Counted from the stretch's first letter, positions 30,835-43,600 are shown. The stretch is DNA of 64,000 bases from Hyaloperonospora brassicae (GCA_947650285.1 CANTFL010000188.1:1-64000), one strand, 5' to 3'. Program-made: numbers and translations. Notes: a model not told the origin generated them from the letters alone.

Positions 30835-33800
30835 TGGCGGAGCGCCCTACTGATCCAGCAACCTCAAGAGAATTTGAAAATCTCTTGACGAAAGTTGCTC
30901 CAGATACACAATCATTGTGTGTCTTTTCACCTCGTGATGACGTTTCGCTCATCACCTTGAAGTTGGAAGCGACAAATGATTTGTCGCTTCGTGCCCTAGT
31001 AGACTGTGGGGCGTCGAACAACTTTGTTCGACGCCAGTCACTAGAGGGTCGTAGGCTCAAGTTCGTTGAGCGCGACATTCCCCTCACGAGGATGACGGTG
31101 CGCCTTGAAACAGGCGCATCAATTACCGTTGAGAAACGTGTAGTAGGAATCCACTACACGTTATAGGGCGAACAGTACGATGATGGCTTCATCGTACTGG
31201 ATCTGGATGACAAATTTGATGTCATCCTGGGATTACCTTGGCTCAAAAAGTACGAGCCAAGGGTGAGCTGGCAGCATCGATCCGTGAAGATGCCTGCCGC
31301 TTGTTCATCAGATGGCCATCTGATGAACGTCATAGAGCGTCCACAAGCGTGTGGATGTACTGCGAGTGAGTGCGATTGCCTCAATTGCGGTACGGTCGTG
31401 AGCACGACTGCACAAGATCAAAGTGTAGCTGATCACTACACTGTGGAGCAAGCTCCCGGCGGCTGTACAGAGGTACAGGCGGCGCCGAAGGTCCACCACT
31501 CGAATAAGTCGAGTGGACCGGGACATGGATGCATGCCTAGCGGGCAGCATCTTAGAACAAAGAAACCTGTTGCCTTCGAAGGGCAACATGGAAATCCTAG
31601 GTCGACTGGAGAGTCGACCGTAGAGGATCGGTGCCTGACTGTGGTTGCACAGCCACAGTAGGAAGACGTCGAGGGAATAAGTCCCCACGTACTTGAGGAA
31701 GGAATTCCTCAAGAGTCACTTGCTGAGGGATCAGGCCCTCAGCAACCTGTGGAAGCAAGTTCCCAGGAAGAAACCGAGACGTTGAACGTCTTGGTTGATG
31801 ACGGATCAAGCGTAGGCGCTTATACGCTTGATCTGATTGTGCCTCCGAAGTTAACTTCGGAGATAACTCAATTGCCAACGCTAGAACCGAAACGGTTCTT
31901 GCGTGATTTGCGTAGTGAAAAAGTCAAGCAGATCTGCATACTCGTCACGGAGGATGAGTATGTGGCCGATATTCGGTCGGCAACAGTATTTGCTGAGAAC
32001 GAACGGGTTCTCAGCAGCTCATCGATGGACGAAAGTGTCCTCGATGAGAAGACTCGGATTGAGCGATACACGTCTCAATCCTGGGAGTCACTTCAGGCAA
32101 ATCCTTTGTATAAGGATTTGATCGAAATCAAGGATGTGTTCCCTGAATCCGTACCTTGCAAGTTGCCTAAAGACAAAGGCACTCGACACGAGATCGAGCT
32201 CAAGACCGAGCTCGAAGTACTGTGGCATGAAGCAGTGGCCACTGCCTCGTGAACAAGTACTAGCGATCGACAAGTTCTTTGCCGATCGCTTAGCAGCGGG
32301 CCATGTGAGGGAATCAACATCCCCTCACAGCTCTCCGACCTTCTTTGTGCGAAAGGCCACAGGAGGGTGGCGGATAGTGCACGCATTCAACAAGTTGAAT
32401 GCTGCAACGGTACCGGCTCAGACGCCGATACCGAGGAAGGACGTTATCATAGATGGTACGTCAAAGAGTACCATCTTTTCGTCCATGGATCTGATGGATG
32501 GATTCTATCAGATCCTCATGCGTGAACGGGATGTTCCGTACACAGCAGTGAGTACCCCCAGCGGGATGCTGTGGAAGTGGCTAGTGATGCCACAGGGGCT
32601 GAGTAATGCACCTGCAACATTCAACAGATGTGTCACAAATCTGTTGAGACCGGTGCGAGACTTCGCACCGAGTTACTTCGACGATGTGTTCGTCCATAGC
32701 CCGGCTATGGACGGAAAGACTGACGTTGAAGTTCACAGAACTCACTTTCGTCAGGTTCTTCAACTTATGCGCAAGCATAATTTGTACGCCAACCTCAAGA
32801 AGTGCATATTCGCGGCTAGCGAAATACCACTTCTTGGGTGCATCGTGGGGAAACACGGCGTACGCCCTGATCCCGAAAATATCAAGGCGATCACCGACTG
32901 GCCAGTGCCAGTCGATGTCAAAGGACTAAGGAAGTTCCTTGGGCTAGCGGCGTACTTGCACAAGTACTCGCGCAACTACGCCGAGATGACTGTTCATCTT
33001 TCTTGCTTGCTCAAGAAAAATGTCAAGTGGTCATGGAAGGCTGAGTGCCAGCGTTACTTTGAGGGTATCAAGCAAAGCTTGATGCAATCGCCGATCTTGG
33101 CGATTGCAGATCAGGACAGACCATTTCATGTGGTCTGTGACGCCAGCGATTTTGCAATCGGCTGTGCGTTAATGCAGCTCGACGCAGATGGCGCGGAGCG
33201 CGTCATCTGTTATCAGTCGCGTCAGCTGCAAGCAGCTGAGCGCAATTACCCAGCGCATGACAAGTAAGTCCTTGCCATGAAGTACGCACTGGCTAAGTTT
33301 CGCGTCTATCTATTAGAGATAGACCGTTCATCGTCTATACAGACCATGCGATATTACGCACGGCCGTAAACAGCCCACACCTCTCGCAGAGAATGGCGAG
33401 GTGGCTGTCTTTCTTCGCGGAGTATAACTTCTCCGTGGATTATAATCCAGGACGACTCAATGTCGTCGCTGATGCGCTTTCGCGCCGGCCCGATTTCGAG
33501 CCGGACGCACAAATCAACAGTGAGGATAAGCCCACTGTTGCGACACTGTCAGTCAGTGTCCCGTCGTCAAGTTTACTTGACGACGTACGAAAGGCATACG
33601 CGGAAGATAAGGATCTTCTGCGATTGATGGATCATCTGGTGAATCCATCCAGTAAATCCATGAGGGATTTACCGGCTTTGCACCGATCCTCATCGGATCG
33701 GTATAGTACACGCAACGGATTGCTGTACTATACAGCTGTTGCCGACGACACGCCTCGTGTCGTCGTACCCGCTCATCATGATTTGCGTTTGCGCATCATG

Positions 33801-35729
33801 TACGAGTGTCACGATCCCCCAACAAGCGGCCATCGTGGTAGAGAAAAGACTTACGTCACGGTAAGTCGTGACTTTTACTGGCCACGCCAGTATCAGTTTG
33901 TACGCAAGTATATACGTGCTTGCGAGATTTGTCAACGGGTGAAGCCTAGTCCTTCATCCCGTGCGCCGTTGCAGCCTCTGCCTGTTCCGGCAGAGTGCTG
34001 GCAGTCCGTTTCAATGGACTTCGTCTTCGGGTTTCTCGCAGACGCTCACAAGAATACTGGTATTCTTGTGTTTGTTGACCGATTCAGCAAGATGGTCCAT
34101 CTTGCTGCTGTACCTGAGTCGATCAAGGCTCAAGGTTGTTCTCGTGTCTTTCTAGACACGGTCTTTAGACTCCACGGGTTACCCCGTGAACTCGTATTCG
34201 ACCGTGACCCTCGGTTCACGGCGGCATTTTGGCAAACCGTGTTCCGTACTCTCGGAACACGATTGAAGATGTCTACTTATGACCATCCATAAACAGATGG
34301 TCAGAAGGAACGTGCGAACCGTGTCCTCGAAGAGATCCTTCGAGGATATGTCCACTCGTTTCCGAGTTGGAGCGAATTCCTACCCATGGTGGAATTTGCC
34401 ATCAATAATTCGGTGCATGCTTCCACACAGCACACACCGTTTTACGTGAATGGCCTACGCCATCCACGTGTGCCCACCCTTATAGAGTGTGACTCTTGGA
34501 TAAGGGGGGAGGGACTCGCTCGAGCAAAAACCGTTTTGGCTCTTGCTCATCACGTGTCGACGCTAACGTCGTCACGTATGATGCCGATGTCGATCAAGTC
34601 GACATCGACGAAGAAGATCGCCTCAATAATAGCGATGACGCTATTATGGACTCGGATGATGATGACGATGCTGGTATATTCAGCATCGTCAACGATTATG
34701 CCAGCGAGGAAGAAGACAACCTCGCTGAAGAAGAGAGCAATCTCTTAGCAGTGTGCACGAAGCGCACTGAAAGACAAAACAAAGAGTCAGCAGAGAACTT
34801 CCTGCTGACTCGAGAAGCGGTAGTCCGTTTCGTTCAGGACTCCATCGCAAATGCGGTGGACCGTCAGAAACGGAACGCAGACAAGAATGGAAGAGCGAAT
34901 GTTCTTTTATTTAAAGTTAATGACCTAGTACTACTGTCAACGGTAAACCTACCTGGACATGCAGTCACTAGTGTCGGCAGTAGTAAACTACTGCCGAAAT
35001 ACATTGGGCCATTTCGAGTGTTGCATCGCAAGGGCAATGCATACACACTCGAATTGCCACGTAGGATGCGTGCGCATCCTACGTTTTACGTGGGGAGGCT
35101 TAGGTCGTACTGTCAGTACGAGCCTTCTTCTTCCGATGAAGATAGCCCCCACGTTCAAGAACATCCATCAAGTTCTTGCGTTCGCGCTCCAGACGATCCG
35201 TCTGGTCGCGCAGATATGATACCTCGGAACTCAACCTGAGATATCTCCCCGCGAGCTGTCGCCAGCTCGCCGAATAGGGAGCGGACATCCCGCTCGACCT
35301 GAAGCTGCGCTGTGGCATAATCGGCGCGATCCCTCGCCCGATCAGCCTCGTGATCCTTGCGTTTCTTCCGCACGGTATCAGTCAAAGCGTAGCGCCGGTC
35401 GCGCTCGTGCTTCAAGTCATCGCGCAATTCATCGATTGCGCGATCCATCTTGTAAGGGTCGAGATGGTGAACCGAATCATCTGGAGGAGGTCTTTCCTCC
35501 TCCACCACATCCTTTGGTGGATGCTCACGGTGATCAACGCTTTCTAGTGGAGCGTATCTTGAATCACCGTGACGATTCAGGATCAAGGACGAGCTACCTC
35601 GTCCAGTGGCGGGGGTATCCACCCTCTTGGAACAGCTGGGAGCCCCGCTCTCAGCTGTTGATGGATGTTGAAGGTCTCGTCCGCCAGTATGACGAGACCC
35701 ATCCGATGAGTCCTGTGGTCCATCGGTAA
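30834..35729 (+). pseudogene. Copy B pol and integrase-tail/chromodomain (broken)
   Basis: Protease (ALVDCGASNNFV), reverse transcriptase (SYFDDVFVHS at about 32673-32702), RNase H (VVCDASDFAIG), integrase (CHDPPTSGHRG...CEICQ; FDRDPRFTA) and a chromodomain ([10 protein letters not shown]...[17 protein letters not shown] at about 35545-35645). Breaks relative to copy C include TAG at 31164, TAG at 31659, a frameshift near 32207, TAA at 33265, a one-base loss near 33313, TAA at 34290 and a one-base loss near 35237. The last also breaks the antisense ORF that overlaps it. Confidence 0.85.
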
Positions 35730-36708
35730 ACACGCGCCCTAGGCGCTTGTAGACGGATTGCAAGTTTGCAATCGCGTCACGCACTTCAGCCGAGATGTGT
35801 GCCCTTCCCCAGGGCGAACTTAGGGAATACACATCCCTATGTGCACGCTGCGAGTTGTCAACAAAACGCGCACAAGGGTCTCCCCATGTGAGGCAAGGAA
35901 TGTCTGCCTCACTCGATAAACAGTTCAACCGGTACCTAGCACCGGTTGGCGTTCGCCTTTCGAACCTGAGGCGTGTCGCCTCAAGTTTCTTGAGCCACCC
36001 TTCTCGTCCAAAATTCTTTACGTTGTGAACGAACGCGTTCCACGCAGCCAAAAGCGATGTTTTGTCACGCTTTTGGCTGCTGTTGGACCATCAATGTCTA
36101 AGAAAAACATCGAGATAAAAATCCTCTTCAGCGCGAAAGTTCTTCGCGCTGGAACTCAAGCCGTGAAGCTCAGTCGCATCGAATAAGGGTATTCGATGGT
36201 GTTGTCCTGTCTCGTGAGACAGGCTATTGATGAGACGTTCGGGCAAACGCCACGGCTTCGACTCATCACGCTTCACAGTGGTACCTCTGTCGGTACCACG
36301 GCTCCCAGATTGACGACAGCTCACGCCATCAACATCACGCTCGTGCGAAGAAGCACGAGTCGACGGTGGTAAGGAATAATATTTCTCACCACCCTGATCA
36401 TCGTCATCACTGCCGAACAGACTGTGTTGCAACTCACGAGTCCGTTCGTTCGGTAGTGGCCTTGGCGAACATTGAGGCGTCACCGGTGAGCGAGACGCCT
36501 CTGGCGCATTGCCCGAGTCAGACACGTCTGACTCGCCAGAGTAGATGACCTCTACGTCGAGGTCATCATGCGCACGCGGTGAGGTGCCGCGTGCACCTGC
36601 AGCACCTCTGCTGCAGGCGAAGAACCAGCAGCAGACGAAGAATCGTCTGCTGTAGAGGCTGGCACAGCACCGAGCTTTGTAGGTCTTGAGTCACCCCGCA
36701 TTGACATG
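35155..36708 (-). pseudogene. Copy B antisense ORF (broken)
   Basis: Minus-strand frames 36755-36552, 36525-36091 and 36051-35155 correspond to the antisense reading of copy C. The frame break near 36552-36560 and the in-frame TGA at 36091-36093 are shared with C; an additional indel near 35237 alters the C-terminal coiled coil only in B. Confidence 0.6.
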
Positions 36709-36837
36709 TTAACTATGCGAGGTAGAGCGGAAAGTGAATGGAACGAACCCAACAAGAGCTCCCTGTCCCAATGGTGGCCAACGGGTGGCCTCCATATTTT
36801 TGATAGTCACACGGTGACTATCAGTTAAGGGGGGTGA

Positions 36838-37231
36838 TGTAACGGGGCAGCCCGTTACATGGAAATTGTCATTTGAAGAGATAATGACAATAAAGAATAT
36901 TACGTTGAATATTCCATGAACAATATCACCAATAGTGGTGATATCGATGGGTCGACCAAAGAGTCTGTTCATTGGTTGATATCTTGATGATATCAACCCA
37001 CCAATCGCCTCAAGACGCGCGCAATGAGTGGTGACGAGACGTCACCATACACTCAGTTAGATTAGTTTAATTAACTTAAGTCAAACAGAGAGACAGTGGT
37101 TAAAGACTTAATTATATTAATACAACAGTTCTGCTTTTAACTTATCTACGCTTCCTCGTTTGCCTCGTGTACGTCTGTCGGGCGCACCGAAACCCTTTCG
37201 TTAAGTTCACGCAAGGGTGTGCCCCATTACA
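36838..37231 (+). repeat. Copy B 3' LTR
   Basis: 394 bp. Carries the 3'-type variants shared with copy C's 3' LTR (TAGTTTAATTAACTTAAG; GCTTTTAACTTATCT). Starts with a TGTAACGGG/CCCGTTACA hairpin. Confidence 0.93.
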
Positions 37232-37963
37232 ACTCCACGGCGCGACCGCCATCAATACTCCCCTGCCCATAGATGCACGATGCGTATAAGAGGTGGGTGT
37301 GCTCCGAAGCGGACAGGATTGCCGCAAGAGCGAGTTGGCGCCCGGTCACACGTCACCTTGGAGTGCAATTAGGTCGTGTCGCATGGTTGGCCTGCGTCGT
37401 AGTGCGAGAGCGTCTTGCCGCTACAATCCGTCGTCTAGTTGTGACGCTGGTGGGCTTCAGTCTGATCCGAGATGAGGGTGCCTTCCCCGGCCGGCCGGCG
37501 TAATAGAGACGGAGAATTGTACGCCACTGCGAGGCAGAAAAGACCGAAGTTCCGTCGCTGTGCCATGGCATCGTTTTCATGCTGTCTGTGGGTGTGCACC
37601 GCACTTCGCCGTACTCGAACCAGGTCCATGAGAGGTGTCGCTAAGTGTTGTCTTGTCACGGGCAAAACTTGCGCTGTTGGTATTGTCCCTGACTCCTCGT
37701 TGGCCAAGTACCCACGACGTGTTTGCCATTGACGCGTGCTCGAGCTGACCCGTGTCGAAATTACCTTTAAGATTGGTGTCCACGTCCATCTCGTTGCGAG
37801 TTGTGCTATCCATTGCCGTTCGCGCGTCGTTTGTGATGCTCACGTCTACTTTGTGTTCGACCTTAGCATCCTCTACGAAACAGTGTGCTCGCTTCTTTAC
37901 CGTCGTCACGTCACTACCTTCAGCGTGCTCTGCAGTCGCCACCGCGACCGCATCGTCCCGGTT
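37232..37963 (-). pseudogene. Native LINE segment between copies B and C
   Basis: 732 bp that does not belong to either element (the ACTCC and CCGGT duplications sit at its two ends). Read on the minus strand it lies between the LINE reverse transcriptase side (45.96 kb) and the RNase H side (29.24 kb), so it is inferred to be the LINE's connecting region. The minus strand has an open frame over most of 37.58-37.96 kb without recognisable motifs. Confidence 0.55.
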
Positions 37964-38355
37964 GTAACGGGGCACACCCTTGCGTGAACTCAACGCAAGG
38001 GTTTCGGTGCCCCGACAGACGTACACGTGGCAAGCGAGGAAGCGTAGATAAGTTAAAAGCAGAACTGTTGTATTAATATAATTAAGTCTTTTAACTACTG
38101 TCTCTCTGTTTGACTTAAGTTAATTAAACTAATATACTGTGTGTATGGTGACGTCTCGTCACCACTCATTGCGCGCGTCTTGCGAAGATTGGTGGGTTGA
38201 TATCATCAAGATATCAACCAATGAACCGACTCTTTGGTCGACCCATCGATATCACCACTATTGGTGATATTGTTCATGGAATATTCAACGTAATATTCTT
38301 TATTGTCATTATCTCTTCAAATGACAATTTCCATGTAACGGGCTGCCCCGTTACA
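37964..38355 (-). repeat. Copy C 3' LTR
   Basis: 392 bp. Shares the 3'-type variants with copy B's 3' LTR. Next to a C-rich tract (the complement of the polypurine tract) at 38356-38368. Confidence 0.93.
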
Positions 38356-38486
38356 TCACCCCCCCCTTAACTGATAGTCACCGTGTGACTATCGAAAATA
38401 TGGAGGCCACCCGTTGGCCACCATTGGGACAGGGAGCTCTTGTTGGGTTCGTTCCATTCACTTTCCGCTCTACCTCGCATAGTTAA

Positions 38487-40094
38487 CATGTCAATGCGGG
38501 GTGACTCAAGACCTACAAAGCTCGGTGCTGTGCCAGCCTCTACAGCAGACGATTCTTCGTCTGCTGCTGGTTCTTCGCCTGCAGCAGAGGTGCTGCAGGT
38601 GCACGCGGCACCTCACCGCGTGCGCATGATGACCTCGACGTAGAGGTCATCTACTCTGGCGAGTCAGACGTGTCTGACTCGGGCAATGCGCCAGAGGCGT
38701 CTCGCTCACCGGTGACGCCTCAATGTTCGCCAAGGCCACTACCGAACGAACGGACTCGTGAGTTGCAACACAGTCTGTTCGGCAGTGATGACGATGATCA
38801 GGGTGGTGAGAAATATTATTCCTTACCACCGTCGACTCGTGCTTCTTCGCACGAGCGTGATGTTGATGGCGTGAGCTGTCGTCAATCTGGGAGCCGTGGT
38901 ACCGACAGAGGTACCACTGTGAAGCGTGATGAGTCGAAGCCGTGGCGTTTGCCCGAACGTCTCATCAATAGCCTGTCTCACGAGACAGGACAACACCATC
39001 GAATACCCTTATTCGATGCGACTGAGCTTCACGGCTTGAGTTCCAGCGCGAAGAACTTTCGCGCTGAAGAGGATTTTTATCTCGATGTTTTTCTTAGACA
39101 TTGATGGTCCAACAGCAGCCAAAAGCGTGACAAAACATCGCTTTTGGCTGCGTGGAACGCGTTCGTTCACAACGTAAAGAATTTTGGACGAGAAGGGTGG
39201 CTCAAGAAACTTGAGGCGACACGCCTCAGGTTCGAAAGGCGAACGCCAACCGGTGCTAGGTACCGGTTGAACTGTTTATCGAGTGAGGCAGACATTCCTT
39301 GCCTCACATGGGGAGACCCTTGTGCGCGTTTTGTTGACAACTCGCAGCGTGCACATAGGGATGTGTATTCCCTAAGTTCGCCCTGGGGAAGGGCACACAT
39401 CTCGGCTGAGGTGCGTGACGCGATTGCAAACTTGCAATCCGTCTACAAGCGCCTAGGGCGCGTGTTTACCGATGGACCACAGGACTCATCGGATGGGTCT
39501 CGTCATACTGGCGGACGAGACCTTCAACATCCATCAACAGCTGAGAGCGGGGCTCCCAGCTGTTCCAAGAGGGTGGATACCCCCGCCACTGGACGAGGTA
39601 GCTCGTCCTTGATCCTGAATCGTCACGGTGATTCAAGATACGCTCCACTAGAAAGCGTTGATCACCGTGAGCATCCACCAAAGGATGTGGTGGAGGAGGA
39701 AAGACCTCCTCCAGATGATTCGGTTCACCATCTCGACCCTTACAAGATGGATCGCGCAATCGATGAATTGCGCGATGACTTGAAGCACGAGCGCGACCGG
39801 CGCTACGCTTTGACTGATACCGTGCGGAAGAACCGCAAGGATCACGAGGCTGATCGGGCGAGGGATCGCGCCGATTATGCCACAGCGCAGCTTCAGGTCG
39901 AGCGGGATGTCCGCTCCCTATTCGGCGAGCTGGCGACAGCTCGCGGGGAGATATCTCGGTTGAGTTCCGAGGTATCATATCTGCGCGACCAGACGGATCG
40001 TCTGGAGCGCGAACGCAAGAACTTGATGGATGTTCTTGAACGTGGGGGCTATCTTCATCGGAAGAAGAAGGCTCGTACTGACAGTACGACCTAA
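38487..40094 (+). CDS. Copy C antisense ORF (coiled-coil protein, one frame break and one in-frame UGA)
   Basis: Antisense to the element, starting about 130 bp inside the 3' LTR. Part 1, 38487-38643 ([13 protein letters not shown]...), ends in a frame break; part 2, in a shifted frame, runs from about 38631 to a TGA at 39102-39104; part 3 continues in the same frame as part 2 to the TAA at 40094 (ATG-like restart at 39144). Part 3 contains [20 protein letters not shown] early and, from about residue 205 of the restart, a long charged coiled coil ([40 protein letters not shown]) with a basic tail ([10 protein letters not shown]). It overlaps the sense chromodomain ORF by 629 bp (39466-40094). 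Function unknown. The first break and the UGA are also in copy B, so recoding or shared damage are both possible. Confidence 0.6.
39115..39151 (+). promoter_or_regulatory. 13-bp hairpin 10 nt after the antisense UGA
   Basis: 39115-39127 (GCAGCCAAAAGCG) pairs perfectly with 39139-39151, with an 11-nt loop. The stem starts 10 nt after the in-frame TGA. Stop codons read through by ribosomes are often followed by such a stem, but this family has many hairpins, so position alone is weak evidence. Confidence 0.45.
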
Positions 40095-40698
40095 GCCTCC
40101 CCACGTAAAACGTAGGATGCGTGCGCATCTTACGTGGCAATTCGATCGTGCATGCATTGCCCTTGCGATGCAACACTCGAAATGGCCCAATGTATTTCGG
40201 CAGTAGTTTACTACTGCCGACACTAGTGACTGCATGTCCAGGTAAGTTTACCGTAGACAGTAGTACTAGGTCATTAACTTTAAATGAAAGAACATTATCT
40301 CTTCCATTCTTGTCTGCGTTTCGTTTCTGACGGTCCACCGCATTTGCGATGGAGTCCTGAACGAAACGGACTACCGCTTCTCGAGTCAGCAGGAAGTTCT
40401 CTGCTGACTCTTTGTTTTGTCTTTCAGTGCGCTTCGTGCGCACTGCTAAGAGATTGCTCTCTTCTTCAGCGAGGTTGTCTTCTTCCTCGCTGGCATAATC
40501 GTTGACGATGCTGAATATACCAGCATCGTCATCATCATCCGAGTCCATAATAGCGTCATCGCTATTATTGAGGCGATCTTCTTCGTCGATGTCGACTTGA
40601 TCGACATCGGCATCATACGTGACGACGTTAGCGTCGACACGTGATGAGCAAGAGCCAAAACGGTTTTTGCTCGAGCGAGTCCCTCCCCCCTTATCCAA
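39466..40698 (-). CDS. Copy C integrase C-terminal domain, acidic insert and chromodomain (frame -1 to pol)
   Basis: A 410-codon frame without an ATG near its start, overlapping pol by 253 nt; it is probably reached by a -1 shift at the G6AG3 run (40681-40690). Order: an acidic insert ([10 protein letters not shown]..., [21 protein letters not shown]), [10 protein letters not shown], then the integrase tail ([42 protein letters not shown]), a proline/charged linker, and a chromodomain ([30 protein letters not shown]) close to the stop. A chromodomain at the end of integrase marks chromoviruses and steers integration to particular histone marks. The acidic insert is absent from element A. Confidence 0.75.
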   Translation of the reverse strand: MDKGGGTRSSKNRFGSCSSRVDANVVTYDADVDQVDIDEEDRLNNSDDAIMDSDDDDDAGIFSIVNDYASEEEDNLAEEESNLLAVRTKRTERQNKESAENFLLTREAVVRFVQDSIANAVDRQKRNADKNGRDNVLSFKVNDLVLLSTVNLPGHAVTSVGSSKLLPKYIGPFRVLHRKGNACTIELPRKMRTHPTFYVGRLRSYCQYEPSSSDEDSPHVQEHPSSSCVRAPDDPSGRADMIPRNSTEISPRELSPARRIGSGHPARPEAALWHNRRDPSPDQPRDPCGSSARYQSKRSAGRARASSHRAIHRLRDPSCKGRDGEPNHLEEVFPPPPHPLVDAHGDQRFLVERILNHRDDSGSRTSYLVQWRGYPPSWNSWEPRSQLLMDVEGLVRQYDETHPMSPVVHR

Positions 40699-43600
40699 GA
40701 GTCACACTCTATAAGGGTGGGCACTCGTGGATGGCGTAGGCCATTCACGTAAAACGGTGTGTGCTGTGTGGAAGCATGCACCGAATTATTGATGGCAAAT
40801 TCCACCATGGGTAGGAATTCGCTCCAACTCGGAAACGAGTGGACATATCCTCGAAGGATCTCTTCGAGGACACGGTTCGCACGTTCCGTCTGACCATCTG
40901 TTTCTGGATGGTCAGAAGTGGACATCTTCAATCGTGTTCCGAGAGTACGGAACACGGTTTGCCAAAATGCCGCCGTGAACCGAGGGTCACGGTCGGATAC
41001 GAGTTCACGGGGTAACCCGTGGAGTCTAAAGACCGTGTCTAGAAAGACACGAGCACAACCTTGAGCCTTGATCGACTCAGGTACAGCAGCAAGATGGACC
41101 ATCTTGCTGAATCGGTCAACAAACACAAGAATACCAGTATTCTTGTGAGCGTCTTCGAGAAACCCGAAGACGAAGTCCATTGAAACGGACTGCCAGCACT
41201 CTGCCGGAACAGGCAGAGGCTGCAATGGCGCACGGGATGAAGGACTAGGCTTCACCCGTTGACAAATCTCGCAAGCACGTATGTACTTGCGTACAAACTG
41301 ATACTGGCGTGGCCAGTAAAAGTCACGACTTACCGTGAGGTAAGTCTTTTCTCTACCACGATGGCCGCTTGTTGGGGGATCGTGACACTCATACATGATG
41401 CGCAAACGCAAATCATGATGAGCGGGTACGACGACACGAGGCGTGTCGTCGGCAACAGCTGTATAGTACAGCAATCCGTTGCGTGTACTATACCGATCCG
41501 ATGAGGATCGGTACAAAGCCGGTAAATCCCTCATGGATTTACTGGATGGATTCACCAGATGATCCATCAATCGCAGAAGATCCTTATCTTCCGCGTATGC
41601 CTTTCGTACGTCGTCAAGTAAACTTGACGACGGGACACTGACTGACAGTGTCGCAACAGTGGGCTTATCCTCACTGTTGATTTGTGCGTCCGGCTCGAAA
41701 TCGGGCCGGCGCGAAAGCGCATCAGCGACGACATTGAGTCGTCCTGGTTTATACTCCACGGAGAAGTTATACTCCGCGAAGAAAGACAGCCACCTCGCCA
41801 TTCTTTGCGAGAGGTGTGGGCTGTTTACGGCCGTGCGTAATAACGCATGGTCCGTATAGACGATGAACGGTCTATCTCCTAAGAGATAGACGCGAAACTT
41901 AGCCAGTGCGTACTTCATGGCAAGGAGTTCCTTGTCATGCACTGGGTAATTGCGCTCAGCTGCTTGCAGCTGACGCGACTGATAACAGATGACGCGCTCC
42001 GCGCCATCTGCGTCGAACTGCATTAACGCACAGCCGATTGCAAAATCGCTGGCGTCACAGACCACATGAAATGGTCTGTCCTGATCTGCAATCGCCAAGA
42101 TCGGCGATTGCATCAAGCTTTGCTTGATACCTTCAAAGGAACGCTGGCACTCAGCGTTCCATGACCACTTGACATTTTTCTTGAGCAAGCAAGAAAGATG
42201 AACAGTCATCTCGGCGTAGTTGCGCGAGTACTTGTGCAAGTACGCCGCTAGCCCAAGGAACTTCCTTAGTCCCTTGACATCGACTGGCACTGGCCAGTCG
42301 GTGATCGCCTTGATATTTTCGGGATCAGGGCGTACGCCGTGTTTACCCACGATGCACCCAAGAAGTGGTATTTCGCTAGCCGCGAATATACACTTCTTGA
42401 GGTTGGCGTACAACTTATGCTTGCGCATAAGTTGAAGAACCTGACGAACGTGAGTTCTGTGAACTTCAACGTCCGTCTTTCCGTCCATAGCCCGGCTATG
42501 GACGAACACATCGTCGAAGTAACTCGGTGCGAAGTCTCGCACCGGTCTCAACAGATTTGTGACACATCTGTTGAATGTTGCAGGGGCATTACTCAGCCCC
42601 TGTGGCATCACTAGCCACTCCCACAGCATCCCGCTGGGGGTACTCACTGCTGTGAACGGGATGTCCCGTTCACGCATGAGGATCTGATAGAATCCATCCA
42701 TCAGATCCATGGACGAAAAGATGGTACTCTTTGACATACCATCTATGATTACGTCCTTCCTCGGTATCGGCGTCTGAGCCGGTACCGTTGCAGCATTCAA
42801 CTTGTTGAATGCGTGCACTATCCGCCACCCTCCTGTGGCCTTTCGCACACAGAAGGTCGGAGAGCTGTGAGGGGATGTTGATTCCCTCACATGGCCCGCT
42901 GCTAAGCGATCGGCAAAGAACTTGTCGATCGCTAGTACTTGTTCACGAGGCAGTGGCCACTGCTTCATGACACAGTACTTCGAGCCCGGTTTGAGCTCGA
43001 TCTCGTGTCGAGTGCCTTTGTCCTTAGGCAACTCGCAAGGTACGGATTCAGGGAACACATCCTTGATTTCGATCAAATCCTTATACAAAGGATTTGCCTG
43101 AAGTGACTCCCAGGATTGAGACGTGTATCGCTCAATCCGAGTCTTCTCATCGAGGACACTTTCGTCCATCGATGAGCTGCTGAGAACCCGTTCGTTCTCA
43201 GCAAATACTGTTGCCGACCGAATATCGGCCACATACTCATCCTCCGTGACGAGTATGCAGATCTGCTTGACTTTGCCACTACGCAGATCACGCAAGAACC
43301 GTTTCGGTTCTAGCGTTGGCAACTGAGTTATCTCCGAAGTTAACTTCGGAGGCACAATCAGATCAAGCGTATAAGCGCCTACGCTTGATCCGTCATTAAC
43401 CAAGACGTTCAACGTCTCGGTTTCTTCCTGGGAACTTGCTTCCACAGGTTGCTGAGGGCCTGATCCCTCAGCAAGTGACTCTTGAGGAATTCCTTCCTCA
43501 AGTACGTGGGGACTTATTCCCTCGACGTCTTCCGACTGTGGCTGTGCAACCACAGTCAGGCACCGATCCTCTACGGTCGACTCTCCAGTCGACCTAGGAT

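Larger units (their letters stand above)
29243..37231 (+). mobile_element. Ty3/gypsy chromovirus copy B (complete, broken ORFs)
   Basis: 7,989 bp between ACTCC target duplications (29238-29242 and 37232-37236). LTRs are 29243-29636 and 36838-37231 and differ from each other by about 5%. The interior holds gag, pol and a chromodomain ORF on the plus strand and antisense ORFs on the minus strand, in the same order as copy C. A purine tract (AAGGGGGGTGA) abuts the 3' LTR. It was inserted into the minus-strand LINE. Confidence 0.93.
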
